64,000 nt of DNA from Sclerurus mexicanus (GCA_013396755.1 VWZF01006664.1:224159-288158); one strand, 5' to 3'; shown: positions 1 through 12,651, counted from the first letter of the stretch. Notes: a model not told the origin generated them from the letters alone. A program made the numbers and translations.

Positions 1-1531
1 TTCTCTAGTGTGTTTATATCATCCTTGATCTTTTAATTCTTGGCATTTTATAAAATATTGATGTTTTCTCCTAAAAACAAAGCAATTATCTTAGCAAACC
101 CCATTTCCTAATAACTTATGATAACATTTATCATACCCATTATCTCTTTGGGTTTAAAACTAAAGAGTGAATGTCACATCATGAACTGAACTAAATACTT
201 ACTGGTAGCAACTCCTATTAAATTAGTATTTTATTACATTAGCTGTGATAGCAAATGATTATACCTATTACAAGTAATGGCTACATTACTTAAAAATGCT
301 AAAAATACAATGTGTACCTCATTTCCAGTTCAGCTTCTAACTGAGAGCACTGGGAGCTCCTTATAAGATCCAGTGTAGGTAAAAGTCTCCCAGGAATTGC
401 AACCCAAAAGATTGCAAGGAAGCTTTGAGTATCAAATGCTAAACATTCTTGGCCAAGATTTATTTTCAAGCTAAAAACACCAAATGGATCAGGAAAACAA
501 ACAAAATAGAGTATTTTCCTACACTTGTTAAAAAAGGTTTATTATTTCTCTGTGTAAGTTTTCCTGTTCAACACAGAAACCCAAGAGAATTCAAAAAGAT
601 GTTGTGTTGGTTCTTTCCTTTTGCTTTTTACACAGGGCTGGCAAAAGGATAGCAGGAAGTTGGATTTCCTTGTGGCAGACCATACACAAAGTTAGGCAGG
701 GGTAAGGATAATCCAGAGGAAGAGACCTGGCTGGTAACTCTGGTGGTGCAAGCCCTCAAGCCCAGCAGGGTTGTTTTGCCATGGCCTCAAGCTGCACAGT
801 GGACACTGCTCCGATTGCTGCCGGTGCTTCTTACCCGAAACAAATACTTAGGCTCTGGTTCCCCAAATGTTTTGAGACAACATGAGCCTGACTGCCACCA
901 AAAAGAGGAGGAGAGACCCCTGCCATCCCATCCCGCCTTGGGGACAACATTCTGCTCTTCTGCTCTGTAGTGACACTCACTCCTGCCCGGTCACCTAACG
1001 AGCAAAGAACCATTCTGGCTGGAAACGACAAGGACAAGAAACCAGGCAGGTAATTCTCTGCTCTGCTACGGTCACATCAATTAGTGCTGGGCACAAAGGC
1101 AGCTGTGCCTCCTTCAGGGACAGCCCTCGCTTAGATCAGCTCGTAGAGATCACAAAATTGCAGCTCTAAAAACCACAAGTATTTCCTTCAGGGCCACTGC
1201 AGGTGCAATCACACAAGCGAATGTGGTAGAGAGAAGAAACTGCAATGCCCCAAGCTAAAAATCACACTGCAGCAAAAAAGAGCACCATTTCTGCAACTGC
1301 TAGGTGAATAACAACCAGATGCCTGTTCCATTTTAATTTCAAATAAAAATGCCTTGTCTGTCTTTATAACTTACAACTGCAGCTTCAGGTCTAAAAACTG
1401 CAGCTGCAAGTCTAAGACTCTTTTTTTAATTAACTTTTGCAACCTGGTATAATAAAGTTCCTGTCTCCCCTGGAGACACGGATTTCCCCAGGTCTGAATG
1501 GCACCGAACACGCCACTCGGGAGCTTTTTAC
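1..1531 (-). other. HECW1 intron after E9 (partial, runs off the window)
   Basis: This stretch is the start of the intron that follows E9. It is AT-rich toward position 1 and holds no recognisable exon: the expected next HECW1 residues (an RREGSL-like segment followed by ITLLLQSP) were looked for on the minus strand and not found. Open frames here are short and have no recognisable similarity. No repeat family was recognised. Confidence 0.8.
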
Positions 1532-1662
1532 CTGAGCTTGGCTGGGAAGGCTCTGCCTCAGAGTCACTCCCTCCTCCGGTGGGAACTCTCTCCACCCTGT
1601 TGCTCACCACGGCATCGTCGTCAGCGCGCTCCGTTGCGATGGTTCGCTGGATGTTTTGGTAC
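1532..1662 (-). CDS. HECW1: HECW1 coding exon E9: post-WW1 helix and Gly/Ser/Glu loop
   Basis: This 131-nt exon is the most downstream HECW1 exon in the window. It completes the Arg codon of E8 and reads YQNIQRTIATERADDDAVVS, then NRVERVPTGGGSDSEAE and PSQPSS, ending with one base of a split codon. The first dozen residues are identical to remembered human HECW1. After TER the sequence diverges strongly, and the Gly run is shorter (three Gly against about seven) before SDSEAE. The acceptor is gtccag and the donor gtaaaa. The next exon, expected to begin the segment leading to WW2 and the HECT domain, was not found before position 1532. Confidence 0.95.
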
Positions 1663-2743
1663 CTGGACACAGCACGGAAAGGAACGACACACCTTAGGTG
1701 ACGCTAGAGCTGTCTGGTGCTCTCTGCCTGAACCATCAGCACGGTTCCTGAAGGATTCCAATGCTTCTATCTCCAGCGTGTGACGGAGGAGGAGCACGTC
1801 CCGCTCTTCTCCTGGTACAGCTGCTCACACTGGGCCGACCATCACTCTGCCAACGTGGCGTTTTGCAGTGACTCACAAACAGAGCAAAGCCAGGAATACC
1901 CAGAGGTTAAATTTAAACCCATGTTTAGCACACAGCTTGCTACGACTAGACTTGCCTTTAAAACATCTGGAACCTGAAACAAGAGGGGGACCGTGGTCCC
2001 TCCTCTCCTTTAGTCTCAGGGAAGCATAACCAAGGAAGCAAGGATCAATCCTGTGACATCTCAGCACCCTTCAGTCTTCCTTATTAAATTATTGGATGCA
2101 TGTGCTCAACCCTAAAAAAGCAAAGGTTATTGAGAGTGTTCCCAAAATATTTATTGGGATGCTGCATGGACAGCAGTTGTGAACACTTCCATCCTGGGAG
2201 GCGACATGGAATGTCAACCAGTAGGTGCTGTGACCTCCAAGAGCCACAGTCTAACTGACACGACTGCCACAAAACAGTCCAGGGGGCTGCGACACGTGAG
2301 CTGAGGGAACAGGTGAAGAGGAAAGTGTTACGTCCACTCTTGGAAATCAGTGGGATTGGGCACTGGTGGTGACTAGCTGGAAAACAAGGAAGAGGACACA
2401 GTACAGGACAAGCAAACAACAGTGAGGAGGATGACAAAGAAAATTCTGAATAAAAGCCCGTGAATGTCTTTAAAAACCGTAATGCCACTCCCATTATAAT
2501 CATGGAACTAATTGCCGTATTAGTTGTTGTCAATGGGACTGACCATGGTCTTAGGGATGAGCCCTATCCTAAATACTTTCCCAGATCCAGAACAAATAGC
2601 CTGGAGTGTTTTGAATTCACACTACAGAAAGCAAATTCTCATTAACTTGTTCACTCACGCTGACAGATGAATGAATATGTTTTCTTTGGTTCTACTGGCA
2701 AGCTATGAGTTTGTCTTATATATGTTATAAATATATTTTATAT

Positions 2744-2820
2744 AGGGAAGGCAAGGCAAGACAAGACCAGGCAAGGAGAAAGAAGGAACCAGAAAGAGAA
2801 AGAAAAGCAAAAATAGAAAA
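2744..2820. repeat. Purine-rich low-complexity tract with AAGGC-like repeats
   Basis: The plus strand is nearly all A and G for about 77 nt, beginning with repeated 5-mers (aaggc, aaggc, aagac, aagac) and continuing as aga/aaag runs. In the HECW1 transcript direction it is a pyrimidine tract, deep inside the intron between E8 and E9. Confidence 0.8.
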
Positions 2821-5800
2821 CAGGCTCTCTTAATTATTTTAATTAGCTTTTACTCCACCCCAATATTTTAATCCTCCTTTCTGGATAGCACTGCTGTATG
2901 CCTTTGAAAGAAGATGGCTTTACTGCCTGCATTTAATCTGAACCAGCATTGTTTGTCTTTCATTTTTCTGACTTGCACTCTTTTGTTTCTCCTCAAGTTC
3001 TGACTTACAGATTTTACTTACTTTCTCTCTCTTTAATTGTTAATGCACACTATATTCCAAATTAGAAGTTAGTCATGAGTTAGCTCCTCAAAGGGACACA
3101 GGATCATTAGAGACAAGCACTTAGGATTTGCCTTTTTGATATCTCAAAAGGCATCACCTCCAGTAGCTCACTGCAACGCCATCTAGGCAGGACTGGAGAC
3201 AATTAAGAAAAATAATTAAAGTTTTAATAGATTTATGCCAAACCTTCACAGTACTATGTATCTGTCTCCCTATAGTACTCCAAGTCATTTGAAGCCACAT
3301 TTACTGTACATTTTGCTAGTTTAAGAAAACACTCATCTTTGCAAGGGAATTCTGATAGCAGGTTTTGCAACAGTGTGAATTTCCTGCAGTTTTAACCCCC
3401 CTGGTTTAGACCTACATTTTACAGTTTTATTCGCTTGACTGCAGGCAATTGAATGAACTTTCCATTCCAGTACTGGAGGAGTTTTACAACACCCACATGC
3501 AACAGAAAGGGAAAAAAAAACCAACCACAAAAAGCCCCAAGTTCACATCATCAAGGGATACGAGCACACATACAGAAAATCCTTGTACCTTCAATTTAAT
3601 TAGATGGGAGAAAATCCCTACTGGCAACCCTCAAAGAGTAACACTGTGCCAATAAAAGGCCACGCATTCCTTTTGCATCTCAATACTATAAAACCACCTC
3701 ATATAAATACCAGAAAATGCCAAAGTAATTGGACAAAACATTGAAAGTGCAAAAGTTACGGGAATGCCTCTGGAAATTTCAGTATACTTTCAAAGCGATT
3801 TGTCAAAGAAATGGAGGTTAAGAAATCCCATGCTGTGGCTGACTTAACTATTATGGTTATAATTCCTTATATCACTTATTACCTTCCAAACAAGTGCACA
3901 GACAAATCTAGACACTCATATGCTGCATGGCGTCTCCTCAACAGAGCTCGGACAACAGGGGTGATCTGCTCTGCCAACAAGCCACGTAGTGCTGCAGAAA
4001 ACAAGAGCCTTTAAAATAAAAAGGCTGGATGTCTCTTTGGGGTTTGCCCAACACCTGGATTCCACTTTTGCATTCCCCGTATCCTCAAGTGGCCAGTACA
4101 GCTCGAGGGAAGTTCGGAGCATGGAAGGAAAGCAGGACGAGCCTTAATTACAGCTATGGGGTTGGGGTTTTTTTTCAAGCTGAATTTCCAAAGCTCTGTG
4201 GGTTTGGCTGGGCTGGAAATACCAAGCTCCCCTGTAATATTTTGGTCTTTCCATTCCCTTCCACAAACGAAATCAGGAAGCCAGAAAATAAGTGAATTGA
4301 TTCATAAAGAAAAGTCACCAAATTTTTTCAAACTGCTGAGTGATTTTGAGTCCCAATTTTGTCTGAGGTTAGAGCAAAAGTTCAGGCTGCTGCTAATTCT
4401 GTCAGCAAGGTCTATGTTTGCTGTTGCCTCGCCTAAAATGATTCTCAGGTGTGCTTGCTGAAAAACATCTCAAATCATGAAGTTTGAAATACAACAAAAC
4501 AATATTCCTAAAACGAGTGCTTAAAACAAAGCCCGACTTTTCACAGTATCAATAATAATGATTTATGAAAAGTGGCTTTCTTCACAACCCTGAAATGCGG
4601 AGACACAAAATATCCGAAATTAGATTTAGCACAACAATAATGTAAGAAAATACAACAGTCAGGTTGAAATTACAGAAATCACTTGCCACTGGACAAATGC
4701 CCCGAGTATGAATCCCTTTTATTAGAATCTTAGGAAGTGTTCTGAACTTGGTACTGATACGAGATCTTCAGCTTCTCAGATCAATAGAGCTCCTTGGCAG
4801 AGAGCAGGGAATCACCACCTTTACTCCTCAGTCCCAAGGACTCAGGGCACTTCGTGTGCAGTGAATTGCAAAGTGCCCAGTCTCCAGTGGGACCCGGGCG
4901 AGCAGAATATGCCACTGCTGCAAACCTCCCTATTCCCCCTTGGTAACTGGGTGTGCGAACACTAAAACCAGAGAGATGCAGAGAAAATCAGTAACTGCCA
5001 ATTCCCAGCACACAGCAGTGATGATCCAGCCGGAGCCACGGCAGCCAGGCAGCCTGCACCAAAGCAGGCACAGTGTGGAAGGAGGGGGACACAAAGACAG
5101 CGCCCACCCTCAGTGTCTGCAGTGACAGCTGCTTTAACCTGCATTAACTAACAGAGTGGCAGATCGCTCTCACAAGCACTTATTCCCTTCATGGTCGTGC
5201 TGCGCTTCCAGGAGTTCAACCTCAAAAAAAGAAAAGGTAAAAAAATCTGATAAATGTCCACAACTTTTCTGCTTTCTGTGGCAGATAACTTGCTTAAGTG
5301 GCAGCCAAACAGTCTGAGCTCAAATCCCTCTTAAAGACTAATACTAAATGGTAAAGAAGTCACGTAAATGCCTTGAAAGAATCTATACTAAAAATTCACT
5401 TTCTTTAGAGTTTTCGGTCTTTTTTTATATTAACATGGTAGCCTGAGACTCTGTGAGCAAAGCTCTAGTGAAAACAAACACTGAGCAGGTTCTCTCACTT
5501 CTGCAAGACACAATTTATAAAATGTTAATCAAAATGACAAATTTTAGTAAAAAGCAAAAGGATTAATTCTTCAAGAGCACGTTGATGGTGTCAACATAAA
5601 TTGCAAAACAACCACTTGAGGAAGGCTGGTTTGCTCCCCGTGAGTTACAGCCCCTTTCCAGCTGCTGCCACTCAGGGCCCAGTTCTCCCAGACTGCCCCG
5701 TTCAGGGTACAGGAGCTCCCAAACCATTCAAAGGACTCTGAAAGAAGCACTTTAAAATTCTGCATCCCTCTCTCAGCTGCAAAACTATCTCTTAACACAG

Positions 5801-6488
5801 AAAAAAAACCCAAGAAACTTCTGTGGCATTTTGCACACTGTAATTAAAATATAATTTCGGTTTTGATTGTCCTTTTCTAGAAATGGCATCACTAAGGTTA
5901 GCAGGGAATAAAACAACCCAAAACCTTTCCTGAAGCAAAAAAAGAAGATTTTTGACCCATTGTTTATTTTTCTCTTCCCTCTTAAGTGCAGTCTAAAAAG
6001 CAAGCATGAGAAACAGATCTATGTGTGGACTCCTCAAACAAAGTGAAAATATAAGACATGTTAAGGGATATTTTAACCAGCTGGGGTCAAAGTGACAGAT
6101 TTACAGGGCCCAGCACAACATCAAGCAGACCTGTGTACGCCTAAAAAAGTGCACAGTCCCAGCAGAGCAGGGCTCAGCCCTGGGGAAGGAGACAAACCCT
6201 TCACCAGGCCTGATCAAGAACTTGGACAAAGAGGAGGGATAAATCCTTAGGGAGTCAGAGCAGTGCACTGGAGAAGGAAGGAGGTGTGCTGGTTCAGAGG
6301 TAAACCGGCAGGAGAAATGAGCTCAGCTCAAGAGGGATTACAAGTCAGAGTTACAATTTACTAAAACGATTACAACAAATGCAACGATACAGATAAAAAT
6401 TGGGTTTAACCCACAAAAAGCAGATGTATAACCCGGCACCCTGGGGCACGAAAAGGGTGGTGTTCATTGGCCCCTGTGCTGAGCCCCA

Positions 6489-6489
6489 N
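6489..6489. other. Ambiguous base (N)
   Basis: A single N occurs in gagccccanc, 96 nt downstream of the E8 donor in transcript direction. It is an unresolved or heterozygous base in the assembly and has no coding effect. Confidence 0.98.
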
Positions 6490-6584
6490 CGGTCCCGGTC
6501 CCCAGCACTAGGACAGGAGGCTACTGGGGCAGTGTGGGAAAAGGAGAGCACAGGTCTCAGGGGAACTGAGGTGCAAATGCTCAC

Positions 6585-6735
6585 CGCCGGTTGAGCTGCT
6601 CCATTTGCTGGACGGAGCCAGACCTGTGGATGCCGTCGGGCGTCGCCGCGGCCGTGGGGCGCTGCCACGTGGTGGTTCTGTTGACGTGATCGACGTAGAA
6701 GACCCTGCCGTGGCTGTCTATCCGAGCTTCCCAAT
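6585..6735 (-). CDS. HECW1: HECW1 coding exon E8: first WW domain
   Basis: This 151-nt exon carries WW1. It completes the Asn codon from E7 and reads WEARIDSHGRVFYVDHVN, then RTTTWQRPTAAATPDG and HRSGSVQQMEQLNR. All WW landmarks are present: first Trp in NWEAR, the aromatic pair in VFYVDH, the second Trp in TTTWQRP and the closing Pro. WW domains bind short proline-rich or phospho-Ser/Thr-Pro ligands and in this family choose substrates. The tail QQMEQLNRR begins a helix that continues in E9. The acceptor is ccctag and the donor gtgagc. Reading through the donor gives an immediate TGA. An ambiguous N at 6489 is 96 nt into the next intron and does not affect the exon. Confidence 0.98.
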
Positions 6736-6837
6736 CTAGGGTGGGAAAGAGAGGAAGGGGTGGTGCTGTCAGTGCAATGCCTGCCAGAAAACCTGAGTGT
6801 GGGAGGCACACAGACACACACGGCTACACAGACAGGG

Positions 6838-6980
6838 TATATACACACAGGAGATAGATAGAGATATATATATATATAGCCTACATGCGTGCAATATATA
6901 TTATGTGGATACATTCAAAGGTGCATATATACCATGTGCTTGTCTATATATACATATATGCAGTATATGCATATACATCA
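6838..6980. repeat. TA/CA-rich simple-sequence region upstream of the E8 acceptor
   Basis: The tract contains gata units, a (TA) run at about 6864-6878, and further tatata, catata and gcatata blocks. It begins about 100 nt upstream of the WW1 exon acceptor in transcript direction, outside the likely branch-point and polypyrimidine zone. It is probably unstable in length. Confidence 0.85.
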
Positions 6981-9900
6981 ACATTTCATACACAGCACAC
7001 AGGCAGGCCATGGAATTCACTACCATAGCCCATGAAAAACTAGTGACATAGTGGCTGCATTTTCCAAAGGGCGAGATAATTGTTCAAATAGTGATATCTG
7101 TCAGCTGGATTCACTGCAGGTCAGAGTAGCCACATAGAACTGACCCTTGGCAGAAAAACATTACACCTGAGCTAATATGGAAAATCCCATGTTTTACTTT
7201 TTCATTGTGTTTCAGAACAAACGTGTTTCATTTCTCTCCTTTTTATTAAGTGGCTTCGAAGGACACCACAGAGCACTTCAAGGCTTCCCCAAAATCTGAT
7301 CACAAACTGGTTGGACATACCGTAGAAATGCCTCTAAACAGAGTATTGTAAATCTGTTGCAAACTAGATTCAGAGTTTGCAGCGTAATATTGAGCCTTAC
7401 ATCATTATTGTTTCCTGATGATGTTTATGCTGTCCCATGACCAAAAAGTAAAAGCTGTTTGGTATATGATGGCTCATGAAAAATGGTAATGTTGATAAAA
7501 AAAAGTGTTTGGAACAGGAGAAATTCAAAAGTGACTTAGCTAGCAAAGCCACCTATCAGACTGGTTGGAATGTATGGAGAAATGGAATAAATTAGGCTTG
7601 CTAGTTTCATATTCCTACATGGCCCATCAGCTGACTACATAGCTATGTAAATACATGCACGTACCTTCTAGAAGAATTTCTATACAAACCTCACTTGCAT
7701 TCACACACAAATGCATGTAGGGTGATTACCTTTGAGGGCAAACACTTCCTCATATTCCCATATTCTTACTGTGATACCATCTTCCCTGATGAGTTCACTC
7801 CTTTGTTTTTCTATGATCACATTCAGGAGCAGCTGGATTTCATACTTTTTGTATTTTACCTGCTGCTCTCTAGGAGCAGCACTGAAGCTGCACCTCTTCC
7901 TACTCTATCTGGAAACCTCTCCTTCATGACCAGTTCCCATGCCCTGAATGCTGGCTCTGGCTAAACCCACTTCCTATACTTGGTGCCAGAAAAGTGCAGA
8001 CTGTCTGAAGTCTATGGCTGGCTGCCCCTGAGACGTGAATCCCACAAACCTTAAAAGATGGGAGTCCTTGGACACGTTTTCTGTAGGACTCCAAGACAAC
8101 AAGAGCCATATGCACATGCATTATTTCTTTCAAAGCTGACTGTAAGTACCACAGTCCTTAAAGATGCAAAACCTATAGTCACATCACAGGTATACATGCA
8201 GTGTCTCTCACTGTGAACATCACTATATAATTTAAGGAGAGGACTCTCTCTTACTCCACCAGGTAAAGTTTCCCAAGGATGTTGTAGCTGTTTCAAGAAC
8301 AAGATCACAGCTTTGTGAAAACCATGTCTAAAACAAGACAGTGAAAAAAAGCACATCAAGTACAACATATGCACATTGCAGTAAATCAGACAGACACATA
8401 AGGCAGGTGGAAGGCCAGAGCCCTGCTGAGCAGGCTGGCACTGGCAGCAGCTGTGCCACGGTGGGTAGGGAATGGTCCTTCTGGAGCTATGCATTGTCTG
8501 CGATATCCTCAAGGAAATAACCTTGGCCAGATCAAAACCTTAGCATCATGAAGATCTTCATTTTCCTTGCTGTTGTCTGGCAAAGGACAAATCCTAGTCC
8601 TCACCCCACACTACGTTTGTACCCTGTAACAAGTTGAATATAATAAAGTCTGATGGATAATTAGACACTTGTAGGCAGTGCTGTAGATCCACACTCTAGA
8701 CAGCCAACAGAAGACACCAACGGGTCCCACTGGCCTGCTGATGGAACACTTAGCAGGAATAGTACTACCCAAGTACTCAGTGAGACAAGGTTTTACAGCC
8801 CAGCCCTGTGCACTACCACCTCTAGAGGCCATCTCACAGTGTCTCTCCAATTAAATACAACTTAAAGGTTCTAAGCATGATGCTGGGAAACCTTGTCCAG
8901 AGCTCGGAGGTCACAGTGAAACATCAGGTCAGGATCACGCAGACTGGATTATGACTCCAGGAAGGCTGTCCCTGTTGGATGTACAGACATGAACTACACC
9001 TCCCAGTGAGTGTTGCTTTATTCACTGCTTTAAGAGTAGATACACCTGACACTGTGGGCTGACCCTGGCATTAGCACTCTAAAACATTAGGAACTGTCTC
9101 TTGCTCCTTTCAACAGCATTTCTAATCAGCTGAATAACTCTTGGTGACCCAGGAAGGCTGTCAGAGGGTGGCAGGTACAACTTTTGTTGCACACAGGTGC
9201 AACAGTTCTACCCTCTCATAAGACAACCTGTAAGTCACACAAGTCACTGAAGCTGCCTGCACAAGATACCAGATTTGTGGACAGATGGATGGATACCCGC
9301 ACAGTGAGACAAACAGGCTGACAGCTGAACTCACAGACAACACTCTGCTCCTGAGCTGTGCTCCAGTCCCTTCATGCTACTTCAGGGGCAGAGGTGATCT
9401 AGGAAGCAGCCAGATTTCCTCAGGGTCATTTTTTAGGTAAAATAAGACTGTGACTACCACCAAGACTAACCTCCATCTAACCTTCACAGTAAGAGCATGC
9501 CAGGGCACAGGCTGGGGATGCAACAGTGCTGGTTCTGTTCTCCAGTGACCCCCCTCCATCAGCCAAGTTATGTTTCACAGCAGCTTTGATACCGCTCTGA
9601 TTTATACCACAAGATGCAGCTTCTTCTGGCAGGACCATCAGGGCAAAGTAAATACACTGTCCTTCCCTTTCCAAGCTCAGCCGCACCTTCAGCGAAGAGC
9701 AGCTCTGAACTGGGCACGTGTATTTTTCTTGGCTTGTGTTCTGTAGGGTTTCCATCAGTACTAGCAAAGACAGGCTTAATAAGGGGTGACTATTAACGCC
9801 ATAAAAACTCTGCAAATCTTCTGTTATTCTCATATCGACCTTAACATTCAGACTGGTCATTATGAAATTCCTACACGAATCACGAATCTGTTCTTTATTC

Positions 9901-10825
9901 AGTTTCCTGAATAAAATGATCTGAAATTAAATTTCCACCCTGAGACCAACTGGTGTGGGGTTATGATGAAATCAAGCTATTCAGAAAACTATCCTAAAGA
10001 GAAAGAAGACTATCCAGAAGATTCTCCATGACCTAGATAAAACCAGTCAACGCTGAACTTGCAGCAAATTATTTTCACCTCTACTTATAGATGGAAGCTA
10101 ACATTGCATGTGAGAAGTCAGGTTTGAGCATATAACTCAGGTCTCAATTATAAAGTTTCTTCCTTTCATGTGGTTGAAGAGCTCTTTATCTGGGATTAAG
10201 AGGCATTAAATACACTGAGATAGGGACACTGAATTCTAGAAGAAGAAAAATTTCTAGATTCAGGCTATAGTTTTCATTTTGAAATTACCATAACATTTCT
10301 TTGAGAGTTTTTGGAAACTAGTTTCCTAAATGATATTATTCAAGTCAACCTTTTTTTCCCACTACATTAACTTAGGAGAGTCTATTGCTATTAAAATCTA
10401 CATATTTAAGCCCTCAGTGTCAGCCTTTATTGTAAAAATGATTTTATATGCCGATGCTAAAACAAAATCCTACCAAGGGGTGTTACTTCTGTACTTAATC
10501 ATCACACATTGCATTTCATGTCTGTAAACCTTGTCGTGAAAGCACCTGTGAAAACCAATGGGAGACATCCTTGCCTTTTAAGGATAATTATAAGAAAGAG
10601 GAAAAACATATTAAATTGATGATGGAAGAATATAGATTTACAGCATATTTTGTTTACCTGAGCCGGTGTCAGTGTCCTATCATTAAGTCATCTAATGGGA
10701 CATGTGCCCTATTCACAAAGTGTTGCGGTAAGAGTGGGAGGAAGAGAAATATTTGCCTGTTACAGAGGGAACCGTTCCCATTTCATCATTCCCTGGCAAG
10801 CCACAGTGGGACTCTAATAAGACTT

Positions 10826-11146
10826 CGCTGGGCTAAAGGCATTTGAATCATTCGTGCAACTGCGCGGCTGACGCCAGCACCGCGGCTATTTTCGGCTTAG
10901 GGAACACTGACAGCATGGTTGGCACATGATGAATTATTTGTCACGGGCACCGTGGGCCAAGTAAGCGTGTTCCCTTCTTGAGCTTTGAAGAGAGGAGAGC
11001 GCTTTGTTTCCCCGCCCGGTTGTTTTTGTGGAGCACTGCACCTTTGAGGCTCTGAAAGCCCGGGCTCAAGTGGAAAGGTGATTGTTGCAGGGCATCGAGT
11101 GCGCTCTGCTGGGCGCTCAACGCCAATGCACAACCCAAAGGCTACG
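10826..11146. promoter_or_regulatory. CpG-dense intronic patch, candidate regulatory element
   Basis: By hand count there are about 20 CpG dinucleotides in about 320 bp at roughly 54% G+C, an observed/expected ratio near 0.8, whereas surrounding intron has few. It includes tgcgcggctgacgcc, accgcgg and ccccgcccgg, a GC-box-like motif. CpG retention in an intron suggests an unmethylated element such as an enhancer or alternative promoter. No TATA box or defined start site is claimed. Confidence 0.4.
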
Positions 11147-11892
11147 AACACAAGTGGAAACACCTCCAGCAGTTGCTTCCGTGGTAAAAATCCCATATTA
11201 CCAGGCTACCAACCAACTGGTCTACTTAAGAACCTCTCATTTTTATTCAACACAAGCGTAGACTTCACTACGGTCCATAATGAACATAAAATCCACCGAT
11301 TACCAAATCCAAAGACGGTACAACAAGATCGCTCCACACGAACTGCCTTTTCCCAGCTTGTGCTGGTTCTGTTCAGATTTGGGCCTGTCTGCCCCAGGAG
11401 CATCCTGACTCTGAAAGGGTTCCTGCTGGACCTGCTTGCAGACCTGACAGACCACAGGCACTGCCATCCCCAACCAGCTTTGAAATGGGTTACGGGAAAC
11501 CTGGAGACAAACACCACAGAGGAACCAGAGCGCTTTGCTGATACATCACCCAGAAAGCTCTGCAGGAAGGGCTTCCAGAGAACACCTGACAGATACCCAA
11601 CCATTCGAGCCTAAACACACTGGGTGGAAACAGGGGAATGTTATCATTTTCATTTCATCCTAAGGAAGAAGACAGACCGAGGCAGAGGGAGGTTACGGAG
11701 CTTGACCAAAATAACATGACAACACTTGAAGTCAGGATCAGATAAGGGAAACAAAAGGACAAATTGCTTGGGTTCTGGGGACTGTATGTACAGAACAGAC
11801 GGGGTTCTTCAGAAAGACATACTGACCTCTGTGCTGTTTGAGTTAACAGGAAAAGCTGAAAAAATGCAATAAAATAAAAAACTAAAGCTTAC

Positions 11893-11994
11893 TTGGCGGA
11901 AGAGGCTCATCGATAGTTGGGTAGTGATGATGGTCAGGCCTCAGAGAAGGAAGCTGGCTGACTGGCTGAGAATTATGGAGTAAAGGACAATCAC
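11893..11994 (-). CDS. HECW1: HECW1 coding exon E7: pre-WW1 segment
   Basis: This 102-nt exon completes the Gly codon of E6 and reads DCPLLHNSQPVSQLPSLRP, then DHHHYPTIDEPLPP, ending with the first base of the Asn codon of WW1. Human HECW1 as I recall it has ECPILHNSQPVSQLPSLRPEHHHYPTIDEPLPP split over the same place, so only three conservative changes are seen. DEPLPP is the proline-containing lead-in that packs against the first Trp of a WW domain. The acceptor is ccgtag and the donor gtaagc; both boundaries are phase 1. The exon is 3.4 kb from E6 and 5.2 kb from E8. Confidence 0.96.
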
Positions 11995-12651
11995 CTACGG
12001 ACAAGATATTCAAGACATTGACAGTCATTCACTGTTTTCACAATGTGGTTCAAAAAATGTGCTACTGTAAAACAAGTGATTATTATAAAAACAGGTTAAC
12101 CTGGTGTACTAACATCTCTGGGCATTCCTATTCCCAGGCACTATTTTAATAACAACTCATATTGTCAAGAAGTATTAAAATAATGCAGACAAGTCTCTGA
12201 GTCAATGCTAAACTCCAATGGGCCAGATTCTGGACTCATAGGCACACAAGTGTAAGCGAGAGAAGAATCAGGCTTGATCTCTGAGAAACACTGTTCACGT
12301 ACAACCAAACCCAAGCTTCCGCAGAAATTGGCAGGAACGTGCAAAATCCTGATTCCCACCAGTGGAATACGAGGCTAAAAGCTGCCTTGGCTCTTTCTCT
12401 GCTGTTCCAGAAGACCAGTGGCTGCCTAAGTGCACCAGAATGGCAGGATTTTGCAGTCCCTGCAAAGCAGAAGATCATCCCCTTCTACAGGTACTTTACA
12501 AAATTCAGGGTCCGTCTTGGGTGGAAGGAGGGAGAATGAGAAAAGGACCAGAAACAGGTAGGAGACAGGTGGTAGAAGAGCAGAACAAAAGATAGTGAGA
12601 TATAGTCAGGATCTGAGATAAGGAAGGAAGACCTGAGATAGAGAAGAGGGA

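Larger units (their letters stand above)
1663..6584 (-). other. HECW1 intron E8-E9 (4.9 kb)
   Basis: This is intron sequence between the WW1 exon and E9. It contains the purine-rich tract at 2744-2820 and the ambiguous base at 6489. Otherwise it is unremarkable mixed sequence with no recognised gene, RNA or transposon. Confidence 0.85.
6736..11892 (-). other. HECW1 intron E7-E8 (5.2 kb)
   Basis: The intron between the pre-WW1 exon and the WW1 exon holds a TA-rich tract close to the E8 acceptor (6838-6980) and a CpG-dense patch at about 10826-11146. No gene or transposon was recognised. The longest open frame (11078-11614, plus strand) starts at GTG and resembles no family I know. Confidence 0.85.

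Noticed and set aside
1..1531. A further downstream HECW1 exon
   Set aside because: No minus-strand segment matched the expected post-E9 residues; the open frame covering E9 runs on into intron only by chance after the gtaaaa donor.
6585..6735. Assignment of the WW exon to HECW2
   Set aside because: Residues after the WW core (RPTAAATPDG and, in E9, YQNIQRTIATER) fit HECW1; remembered HECW2 has RPTAPPAPQ and YQSIRRTMTNER.
11078..11614. 178-codon plus-strand open frame, with a 132-codon minus-strand frame overlapping it
   Set aside because: It starts at GTG, has no recognisable domain, and an open frame of this length is expected about once by chance in six frames of 64 kb.
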